Shown here: positions 57,218-64,000 of the stretch, piece by piece | Numbering within the stretch: position 1 is the first letter of the stretch | How the letters are laid out: each line of letters opens with the position of its first letter | From: Arenibacter sp. F20364 | GTDB taxonomy: Bacteria; Bacteroidota; Bacteroidia; Flavobacteriales; Flavobacteriaceae | Length of the DNA: 64,000 bases | Direction: 5' to 3' | Assembly (NCBI RefSeq): GCF_023015905.1 | Contig: NZ_JALKBD010000005.1 | Location: 62,001-126,000, forward strand | Program-made: the position numbers and the translations under genes | Notes under the pieces: model-generated | What the model was told of the DNA's origin: nothing | Seen by the model: only the letters and a program-made list of their open reading frames with translations | Databases searched by the model: none

Positions 57218-58567
57218 CTACAGGAATAGCTTTTCTATTTTAGGAATAGCACTTGGCAGGCAACATACCACTACCCTATCACCTTCGATAATTTTAAACC
57301 CCCCAAGAGCGATAAAACCTTGATTATCACGGATTACACCTCCTATAGTAGCCTCATTTGGAAATTTGAGATCCCTTATGAATTGACCGTTCACCTCGGA
57401 AGTAGGTTTAACAATAAACTCCAAAATCTCAGCATTTAAATTATTTAACCTAGTCATGGCCACAATTTCTCCTTTTCGGATATGTCTGAAGATATTATTG
57501 GCCGCCAGTAGTTTTTTATTGAGCAAGGTATCTATACCTATGGAATGTGATAATTGAAAATAATCCATGTTTTCCACCAAGGCGATTGTCTTTTTTACAT
57601 TCTTGGATTTTGCCACCAAACAGGACATAATATTGGTTTCCGAATTTCCGGTAACTGCCACAAAAGCATCCATTGACTCTAGATTTTCCTCCTCCAATAA
57701 CTCTACATTCCTTCCATCACCATTAATAATAAGCGCATTGGGCAGTTCATCTGCCAAATCGAAGGCCTTTTCCTTACTTTTCTCGATAAGCTTAACATTG
57801 AACTTATTTCTACAAAGATCCCGGGCCGTTTTATACCCTACCTTACTTCCACCCAGAATCATAACGTTCTTAATCTCCTTTTTCTCCTTTCCCGTAAGTT
57901 TGTAAAGGTCATCCAGCCCCTCCTTGGAAGTTATAAAATACACCTGATCATCTTCTTTAAAAATCGTATCACCCCTGGGAACAATGGTATATTGGGTACC
58001 CATTCTTTGTATGGCAATGGGCATAAAATGTAATTCGGAAAATATTTTTGCTGCCTCCTTTACCGTCTTGCCCACGAAAGGTGCTGTTCTGGGCAACGAC
58101 ACCCCTACCATGATCAACAAACCATCTTCAAATTCATAGGTATTATTGAATGCGGATTGATTTAACAACAGCTGTATTTCGGTAGCGGCCAAAGCTTCGG
58201 GAGAAATAAGCTCGTCGATACCCAAGTCCGAAAATTTAATAGCCTCTTTATTATGTATAAACTCAGCGTTGGAAATACGCGCTATTGTTCGTTTGCAACC
58301 CAATTGTTTTGCCAACATGCACAAGGTAATATTGGTAGTCTCAGAGGAGGTTACCCCAATGACCAGGTCGGATTTCTCTACTTGGGCATCCTTTAAAATG
58401 GCGATGGAGGTAGCGTCTCCCCTAAGTACCCTGATATCCAAATGGGTGTCCGCATAGGACAAACTATCCTTATTACTGTCTATCAGCGTAATATCCTGCG
58501 ATTCATAGGACAATAATTTAGCCAAATGAAAACCAACTTCCCCTGCCCCTGCAATAATAATTTTCAT
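57218..58567 (-). CDS. trkA: Trk system potassium transporter TrkA
   Basis: The 449-residue protein has two RCK modules. Each has an NAD-binding Rossmann part (GAGEVGFHLAKLL at the start and LGGSKVGYKTARDL at ~235) followed by an RCK_C domain. TrkA is the cytoplasmic regulator that gates TrkH in response to nucleotides. It heads the trkA-trkH operon. Confidence 0.95.
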   Translation of the reverse strand: MKIIIAGAGEVGFHLAKLLSYESQDITLIDSNKDSLSYADTHLDIRVLRGDATSIAILKDAQVEKSDLVIGVTSSETTNITLCMLAKQLGCKRTIARISNAEFIHNKEAIKFSDLGIDELISPEALAATEIQLLLNQSAFNNTYEFEDGLLIMVGVSLPRTAPFVGKTVKEAAKIFSELHFMPIAIQRMGTQYTIVPRGDTIFKEDDQVYFITSKEGLDDLYKLTGKEKKEIKNVMILGGSKVGYKTARDLCRNKFNVKLIEKSKEKAFDLADELPNALIINGDGRNVELLEEENLESMDAFVAVTGNSETNIMSCLVAKSKNVKKTIALVENMDYFQLSHSIGIDTLLNKKLLAANNIFRHIRKGEIVAMTRLNNLNAEILEFIVKPTSEVNGQFIRDLKFPNEATIGGVIRDNQGFIALGGFKIIEGDRVVVCCLPSAIPKIEKLFL

Positions 58568-58917
58568 CCGTTGTATAAATTGTTTTTAATCAACCAAAGT
58601 GCATAATAATTCTCGGTTAATCCCATGTTGTCATAATTTTGCACCTTAAGTCACCTAAATTTAATCAAAATATAAACTAAATCTATCTTTTAAGAATGCC
58701 TCCTTATATGATTCGGGATTAAATCCAATTTTCTCATATAGGACAGAAGCCCGCTATAGTCCATTTCAGATAAAACCTGAATATAAGCGCGACAAAATTA
58801 CATAATTAAATTGGGTTGTATTCGAAAATATACCAGTTAAACAAAGAGAGATCAGCTCTTATTGTAATATTTTTGAAGTATAACTTTACATCTATATAGT
58901 ATCTTTACCAAAAATTG
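58568..58917. other. Intergenic region between trkA and ubiE
   Basis: 350 bp between divergent genes, AT-rich, without a gene. A TATCTTTA element just before ubiE is close to the promoter consensus. Confidence 0.45.
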
Positions 58918-59652
58918 ATGATTATGGATAGAAAGGTGACCCCTTACAAAGATTCAACGCTGGGCAAAAAGGAACAGGTTACAAAAATGTTCGATACTAT
59001 TTCTGGAAATTATGATGGACTTAACAGGGTTATATCTTTTGGAATAGACATTAAATGGAGAAAGCGCGTGGTATCCATTGTCTCCGAAAAACATCCCGAA
59101 AGAATTTTGGATATTGCTACCGGTACTGGTGACTTGGCCATTAATATGACCAAAACAGGTGCCAAGGAAATTATTGGGTTGGATATCTCGCCCGGTATGT
59201 TGGAAGTTGGAAAAAGAAAAATTTCGGAAAAAAAATTGGGGGACACCATTAAAATGATTGTAGGAGATAGTGAAAATCTGCCCTTCGAGGGCAATTCCTT
59301 TGATGCCATTACCGTTGCCTTTGGCGTTAGGAATTTCGAGAATCTTGAAAAAGGCCTGGCCGAAATATATAGAGTCTTAAAGCCCGGAGGCTCATTTGTT
59401 GTTCTGGAGACCTCCATTCCCACAAAAACACCCTATAAGCAAGGTTATAAATTCTATACAAAACTAATCCTCCCGGCCATTGGTAAGTTATTTTCCAAAG
59501 ATAGGAGTGCTTACGCTTATTTATCCGAATCGGCCGCTGCCTTTCCCCACGGAAAACAGTTCAACAATATTTTGGATAAAATTGGGTTTATAGGTATAGA
59601 CAATAGACCCCAGACATTTGGGGTTGCCTCCATTTACGTAGCTACAAAGTAA
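58918..59652 (+). CDS. ubiE: Demethylmenaquinone methyltransferase
   Basis: The ~244-residue protein has the UbiE/MenG signatures: MFDTISGNYDGLNRVISFG, LDIATGTGDLAI (SAM site), AFGVRNFEN and YAYLSESAAAFPHG. It methylates demethylmenaquinone to menaquinone, the respiratory quinone of Flavobacteriia. ATG codons at 58918 and 58924 are both possible starts. porT follows after 3 bp. Confidence 0.95.
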   Translation: MIMDRKVTPYKDSTLGKKEQVTKMFDTISGNYDGLNRVISFGIDIKWRKRVVSIVSEKHPERILDIATGTGDLAINMTKTGAKEIIGLDISPGMLEVGKRKISEKKLGDTIKMIVGDSENLPFEGNSFDAITVAFGVRNFENLEKGLAEIYRVLKPGGSFVVLETSIPTKTPYKQGYKFYTKLILPAIGKLFSKDRSAYAYLSESAAAFPHGKQFNNILDKIGFIGIDNRPQTFGVASIYVATK

Positions 59653-59655
59653 AAT

Positions 59656-60351
59656 ATGAAAAATATTTTTATTCTTTTAATTGTTTTTTGTGCACTAGGC
59701 GCCACATCCAATGCTCAGTTTAATGAAAAACCCGTAATGAACCTTGAAAATGAAGACGAACCGCTACTAAATTGGGGATATTTTTTAGGCTTTAATCAAT
59801 ATGACTTCAAATTTGAATACAAAGACGATTTACCCGATATTTTGGTAGACAAATCCTTTGGATTTAATGTAGGCCTCATCGGGGAACTGCGACTCAACAA
59901 ATTTTTGGACCTTCGATTCGAACCCGGGCTGCACTACAATCAGCGAAACCTAGGTTTTCCAGGCTTTGATAACGAAAGGGATGCCATTAGAGAGGTAAAG
60001 TCGACCTATATTAATTTTCCCTTACTCCTAAAAGTAAGTACCAAAAGACTGGGAAACTGGAAACCATTTCTTATTGGAGGGGCATCTACCTCCATGAACC
60101 TGGGCAGCAACGAACAGAGTCTGGACGATAACAGCAGCGCCACTTTCCGAATGAAAAAGACCACATACTATTATGAAATGGGTTTTGGGATCGAATTCTA
60201 TTTGGAGTATTTCAAGTTTACCCCTTCTATACGGGGAGTTTTTGCCATTAATGATGAATTGGTACGGGACAATGACCCAAATAGCCCTTGGACGGGCAAT
60301 ATTGAGGCAATGATGACCAGAGGGCTTTTTATCAATTTCACCTTTGAGTAA
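59656..60351 (+). CDS. porT: Type IX secretion/gliding protein PorT (SprT), outer membrane beta-barrel
   Basis: The 231-residue protein has a signal peptide (MKNIFILLIVFCALGATSNAQ) and an eight-stranded barrel pattern with GELRLNKFLDLRFEPGLHYNQRNLGF and YINFPLLLKVSTKRLGNWKPFLIGG. It matches PorT, needed for type IX secretion and gliding. The ubiE-porT neighbourhood is conserved in Flavobacteriia. The short 3 bp gap implies co-transcription with ubiE. Confidence 0.85.
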   Translation: MKNIFILLIVFCALGATSNAQFNEKPVMNLENEDEPLLNWGYFLGFNQYDFKFEYKDDLPDILVDKSFGFNVGLIGELRLNKFLDLRFEPGLHYNQRNLGFPGFDNERDAIREVKSTYINFPLLLKVSTKRLGNWKPFLIGGASTSMNLGSNEQSLDDNSSATFRMKKTTYYYEMGFGIEFYLEYFKFTPSIRGVFAINDELVRDNDPNSPWTGNIEAMMTRGLFINFTFE

Positions 60352-60382
60352 ACTACCGCTGGGCAATCCTGTCTACCGACTT

Positions 60383-60493
60383 AGGCATGCCCGCGAGGCA
60401 TTCGTAAAGGAACAACCTTAAAATTTTACGGCCCGCCTTAACGGAACGGGCAGGCAAGCGTCGAAGCAATCAAATCTCGATTATCGAGTAAAA
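60383..60493. repeat. Dispersed intergenic repeat, copy B
   Basis: Shares CAAGCGTCG and ATCTCGATTATCGAGTAAA with copy A (39719-39810). It includes the hairpins ATGCC/GGCAT and CCCG/CGGG. It lies between the convergent porT and rRNA methyltransferase genes, where it may also act as a terminator. Confidence 0.7.
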
Positions 60494-60494
60494 A

Positions 60495-61217
60495 TTACCC
60501 CCTTCTTATTTCGTTTAACAGAATAGCTGTAGCCGTTGCCACATTTAAACTTTCGGTAGTTTTGGTTCCAAATTGAGGAATGCTGATTTTTTTGCCAATA
60601 ACGGCCTCAATGGCTTCCGATACCCCATTGGCCTCATTCCCCATTACCAATATTCCACTCTTAGAAAATTCCTCCTTATAAACCACAGTCCCATCCATAA
60701 ATGCCCCGTAGACAGGAACCTCGGACTTACTCAAAACCTTTTGCAGGTCCCCATATACAATATTTACCCTGCTTATAGATCCCATGGTAGCCTGGAGAAC
60801 CTTAGGATTATAACAGTCTACGGAATTGGAAGAGCATATGAGATTCTTGACTCCAAACCAATCGCAAAGGCGGATAATAGTACCCATATTTCCAGGATCC
60901 CTGACATCATCCAAAGCAATGACCCAATCCGAAAAATCCAATGGCCTGGGTACGGGAATATGAAATACTCCCAAGACCTTATTAGGGGTGGCCAGTCCGC
61001 TGATTTTTTTTAACTCCCCCTCACTTATCACTTCAATAAAATCTCCGCTCAACCCCAACACGGAACTGTCCGTAACATATATCTTATGCACCTTAATAGT
61101 GGAATTAAGTAGTTCCCGAACTGCCTTTATTCCCTCCACCACAAACAACCTATTTTGTGTTCGGTACTTTTTTTGCTGTAAATTTTTTATAAATTTTATT
61201 TGGCTTTTAACAACCAT
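60495..61217 (-). CDS. TrmH/SpoU-family RNA 2'-O-methyltransferase
   Basis: The 240-residue protein has an N-terminal substrate-binding part (RLFVVEGIKAVRELL) and a SPOUT knot domain with DDVRDPGNMGTIIRLCDWFG, VMGNEANGVSE and IPQFGTKTTESLNVATATAI. It methylates a ribose in rRNA or tRNA; RlmB-type activity on 23S rRNA is likely but not proven. It is divergent from tamL, and the two 5' regions overlap. Confidence 0.9.
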   Translation of the reverse strand: MVVKSQIKFIKNLQQKKYRTQNRLFVVEGIKAVRELLNSTIKVHKIYVTDSSVLGLSGDFIEVISEGELKKISGLATPNKVLGVFHIPVPRPLDFSDWVIALDDVRDPGNMGTIIRLCDWFGVKNLICSSNSVDCYNPKVLQATMGSISRVNIVYGDLQKVLSKSEVPVYGAFMDGTVVYKEEFSKSGILVMGNEANGVSEAIEAVIGKKISIPQFGTKTTESLNVATATAILLNEIRRG

Positions 61218-61227
61218 ACAAATAATG

Positions 61228-61235
61228 TATTTTTG
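61228..61235 (+). promoter_or_regulatory. -7 promoter element of tamL (TATTTTTG)
   Basis: An exact TAnnTTTG match lies 25 bp before the ATG at 61260. It places the transcription start near 61242, so the in-frame starts at 61200 and 61242 are unlikely. Confidence 0.55.
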
Positions 61236-61259
61236 ACTTCTATGAGGACACGGTCGTGT

Positions 61260-63836
61260 ATGCGTTTAAACATTACGAAAATAGGATTATTATTGCTAGT
61301 AATTGCAATTACATCCTGCAATGCAATAAAAAGGGTTGGTGATGACGAACTCCTACTGACCAAAAACCTGATTTATGCCGATAGTGTAAAAATTACCGAT
61401 GAAGATATCCATAGCCTTATTTTTCAAAAACCAAATAGTACCTTATTGGGTTATCCCCTAAGACTAAACCTTTACAACCTAGCCAAGAAAAATCCTGATT
61501 CTTCCTATCAGGTATGGTTGCACAAAAAAGAAAAAAGGGAGCAGCGCCTCATCAATATCTTATCTGAAAAACAAGTGGAAAGATTGGGCGAATCCTTTTT
61601 GGTAAAAGGAGCCAGCGTATGGTTAAAAAATATTGGAGAACCTCCAACGATCATAGACACCTCAAGAACAAGAAGGTCCTTGCAAAGATTGAACGCATAT
61701 TACAAAAGCAAAGGATATTTCAATAATTCCACAACTTACGAAATAGACAGCAGTGCAAGAAAACAAAGGGCCGTCATGAACTACAAGTTGGATCTGGGGA
61801 CACCCTATATCATAGACTCGGTATCCGCGGAGATTACCTCCTCCGCCTTGGATTCCATCAACAACATCAACAAAAGCGAATCTTTTATTAAATCTGGTCA
61901 GCGAATAGATCTGGACAATTTCAACAGTGAAAGGGAACGATTGACCAATCTTTTTAGAAACACCGGAATCCACAACTTTCAAGAAAGCTCCATTTCCTAC
62001 GATTTAGTTGGAGACACCACCAAACAGGGGAACAATCGCAAATTGGACATCCTTTTAAATATAGAAAATTTAAAAACAAGGACAGATAGCGCCCTTACCA
62101 CTTCGGAATACAAGGTGCACACCTTTAAGAAAATCAATATTTTCACCAACTACACATTCGATAACGGATTGGACAGCGTAAAGAAGGTAGATTATAAAGA
62201 TTTCACGATCTATTACCAAGGCAAATTACGCTACAAGCCAAAAATGCTGACGGATGCCGTTTTCCTAAAAAAAGACAGTATCTACCGAGAAATCAACCGT
62301 ATAAGAACCTATAGACAAATTACCAACCTTAATACTTTCAAATATCCGAATATTGAATTTGTAGCGGATAGTGCAGCTTCAAAACTAACGGCCAATATCT
62401 ACCTATCTCCCCGACCTAAATATTCCTTGGGTACCGATTTTGATGTAACCCACTCCAATATTCAATTTTTGGGGATTGGATTTAGTCCTTCCCTAACGGC
62501 CAGAAATTTGTTCAAAGGGGCAGAAAACCTAAGTATATCTGGAAGAATAAGTGTAGGGGCATCCAGTGATCCGGATATAGCGGACAATCGTTTTTTCAAT
62601 ATTTTGGAAACAGGGGCGGATATCAATCTTAATTTACCCCGAATCTGGTTCCCATTTGTAAAAACATCTAGAATTATTCCGAACTACATGCTGCCCCAAA
62701 CCAAGTTATCCATAGGAACAAGTTTTCAACAGAATATTGGTCTGGATAAACAAACATTTAATAATGTTTTTGGTTACAATTGGTCACCAACAGATTTTAA
62801 AAAGAATACACTGGAGCTACTAAATGTTCAATTTGTTCGCAATGTAAACCCCAACAGATTTTTTACTGTCTACCAGAACACCTATGAAAACCTGGATGAA
62901 ATCGCCGACAATTATGAGACTGAACCGGCCTTGGCCGATTTTTATGAAACTGATGATGACAGTACTGATCGGCAATTAATTATCCCAGAAGGCACTACAG
63001 GGTTCACAAACGCAATACTCAACGGAGACGTTTCTTCGAGCACCGCAGATTATGACGACGTAAGTAGTATTGAAGAACGGAGAATAAGACTAACTGAAAA
63101 CAATTTAATATTTGCCAGCAATTACACCTTTAATAAAAACAATAAAAGTGGTATTACCGATAATGATTTTTATCAGTTTAGGTTCAAATTGGAAAGTGCG
63201 GGAAATCTCTTGTCCGGAATTTCCAATATAATTCCTTTTTATAAAAGCGAAGACGACAAGCTCTTGGTTTTCAACGTGCCCTTTTCCCAATATATAAAAA
63301 CAGAATTCGACTATATTAAACATTGGAGCACTTCAAGGACCAATGTTCTAGCCTTTAGGAGTTTCTTTGGAATTGCGATACCCTATGGAAATTCGGACAA
63401 CATCCCCTTCGTAAGAAGTTATTTCGCCGGTGGATCCAACGACAACCGTGCCTGGCTGCCCTATTCCCTTGGACCAGGCAGAACAGAGGATGTGAACGAC
63501 TTTAACGAAGCAAATTTAAAAATTGCCTTCAATCTCGAATATCGATTTCCAATAGTAGGGGATATTAAAGGAGCTCTTTTTGCCGATGCCGGGAATATAT
63601 GGAATGTTCTGGACAACGTTACCGATGAGAATGCCACCTTTGAAAATTTTGGTTCCCTAGCTGATATCGCATTGGGAACTGGCCTTGGAATCCGTTACGA
63701 TTTTTCGTATTTTATATTCAGGTTGGATATGGGGCTTAAAACCTATAATCCGGCTGAAGAATCTTCAAAAAGATGGTTTAGGGACTACAATCTGTCCAAC
63801 GCAGTATTCAACATAGGTATAAATTATCCTTTTTAA
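61260..63836 (+). CDS. tamL: TamL-type Omp85 (BamA/TamA) lipoprotein
   Basis: About 858 residues. A lipoprotein signal (IGLLLLVIAITSC) is followed by POTRA-like domains (~30-400) and an Omp85 beta-barrel (~430-858) with FAGGSNDNRAWLPYSLGPG and ending in IGINYPF. Bacteroidota carry TamL, a lipidated relative of TamA, which acts with TamB in outer membrane biogenesis. I choose the ATG at 61260 because it gives a perfect lipoprotein signal and follows the promoter. The tamB gene is not in the window. Confidence 0.9.
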   Translation: MRLNITKIGLLLLVIAITSCNAIKRVGDDELLLTKNLIYADSVKITDEDIHSLIFQKPNSTLLGYPLRLNLYNLAKKNPDSSYQVWLHKKEKREQRLINILSEKQVERLGESFLVKGASVWLKNIGEPPTIIDTSRTRRSLQRLNAYYKSKGYFNNSTTYEIDSSARKQRAVMNYKLDLGTPYIIDSVSAEITSSALDSINNINKSESFIKSGQRIDLDNFNSERERLTNLFRNTGIHNFQESSISYDLVGDTTKQGNNRKLDILLNIENLKTRTDSALTTSEYKVHTFKKINIFTNYTFDNGLDSVKKVDYKDFTIYYQGKLRYKPKMLTDAVFLKKDSIYREINRIRTYRQITNLNTFKYPNIEFVADSAASKLTANIYLSPRPKYSLGTDFDVTHSNIQFLGIGFSPSLTARNLFKGAENLSISGRISVGASSDPDIADNRFFNILETGADINLNLPRIWFPFVKTSRIIPNYMLPQTKLSIGTSFQQNIGLDKQTFNNVFGYNWSPTDFKKNTLELLNVQFVRNVNPNRFFTVYQNTYENLDEIADNYETEPALADFYETDDDSTDRQLIIPEGTTGFTNAILNGDVSSSTADYDDVSSIEERRIRLTENNLIFASNYTFNKNNKSGITDNDFYQFRFKLESAGNLLSGISNIIPFYKSEDDKLLVFNVPFSQYIKTEFDYIKHWSTSRTNVLAFRSFFGIAIPYGNSDNIPFVRSYFAGGSNDNRAWLPYSLGPGRTEDVNDFNEANLKIAFNLEYRFPIVGDIKGALFADAGNIWNVLDNVTDENATFENFGSLADIALGTGLGIRYDFSYFIFRLDMGLKTYNPAEESSKRWFRDYNLSNAVFNIGINYPF

Positions 63837-63851
63837 AGCTGATTATTTTAT

Positions 63852-63859
63852 TACTTTTG
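63852..63859 (+). promoter_or_regulatory. -7 promoter element of fbaA (TACTTTTG)
   Basis: An exact TAnnTTTG match 36 bp before the fbaA ATG. Confidence 0.6.
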
Positions 63860-63895
63860 TCCCATCTTTTTAATTAACTACACTAAAATAAGATT

Positions 63896-64000
63896 ATGGC
63901 ACACAATATTAAACCAGGAGTTGCAACCGGAGATGAGGTACAGGAAATTTTTAATTATGCTAAGGAAAAAGGATTTGCCCTACCTGCTGTTAATGTTATA
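63896..64000 (+). CDS. fbaA: Class II fructose-bisphosphate aldolase, N-terminal part
   Basis: 35 codons are present before the window ends: MAHNIKPGVATGDEVQEIFN then YAKEKGFALPAVNVI. This is the N-terminus of the zinc-dependent class II aldolase of the FbaA type, which cleaves fructose 1,6-bisphosphate in glycolysis and gluconeogenesis. The zinc ligands lie beyond the edge. Confidence 0.88.
   Translation, partial: MAHNIKPGVATGDEVQEIFNYAKEKGFALPAVNVI

Overview
The window is a 64 kb piece of chromosome from a member of the Bacteroidota, almost certainly a marine Flavobacteriaceae related to Maribacter, Arenibacter or Zobellia. The evidence is an AT-rich genome with TAnnTTTG promoter elements and few Shine-Dalgarno sites, a tmRNA with the tag GENNYALAA, type IX secretion features (PorT and a C-terminal sorting domain), a TamL-type Omp85 lipoprotein, many lipoprotein signal peptides with a Cys near residue 20, and several sulfatases. 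The genus is an inference. No rRNA, tRNA or CRISPR array was found.

Left core part (1-22430). It opens with the start of a TPR protein, then ftsE, a small secreted protein with three internal repeats, and a LytS-type histidine kinase overlapping its LytTR regulator. Next come a four-part lipoprotein (ThuA, sugar dehydrogenase, PKD, cytochrome c), a membrane protein with a degenerate Nudix domain, a sulfatase broken by one TGA codon, ppgK, a LolA-like lipoprotein, an SDR, typA, a DinB protein, kdsA, two intact sulfatase lipoproteins, a DUF1801 protein, a PHP phosphodiesterase and an AlaDH/PNT-like dehydrogenase.

tmRNA and island (22431-37120). ssrA lies at 22851-23245 and its 3' end is the attachment site of a ~13.7 kb genomic island (about 23247-36932). 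The island starts with a tyrosine recombinase. It carries an IS21 remnant, a BspA-like surface protein with a lipoprotein partner, decayed hydrolase and AraC genes, an intact AraC regulator, polyphosphate kinase 1, a 75-residue ORF and a Fic AMP-transferase with a palindromic promoter. Two further copies of the tmRNA 3' end, each followed by a terminator hairpin, lie at the right edge and record successive integrations.

Right core part (37287-64000). It holds a DUF2188 protein, an M81 (MlrC-like) lipoprotein, a three-gene RND efflux operon, a single-domain response regulator, a class A penicillin-binding protein, apaG, pruA, a 42-codon small ORF, rsmG, a fatty acid desaturase, an aminotransferase, the trkA-trkH potassium uptake pair, ubiE-porT, an rRNA methyltransferase, tamL and the start of fbaA.

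Functional links that can be read from the sequence: PorT is part of the machinery that would export the island's BspA-like protein. The island's PPK1 makes polyphosphate, and the core ppgK encodes a polyphosphate glucokinase that could use it. The sulfatases fit a lifestyle on sulfated algal polysaccharides, although no SusC/SusD pair lies in the window.
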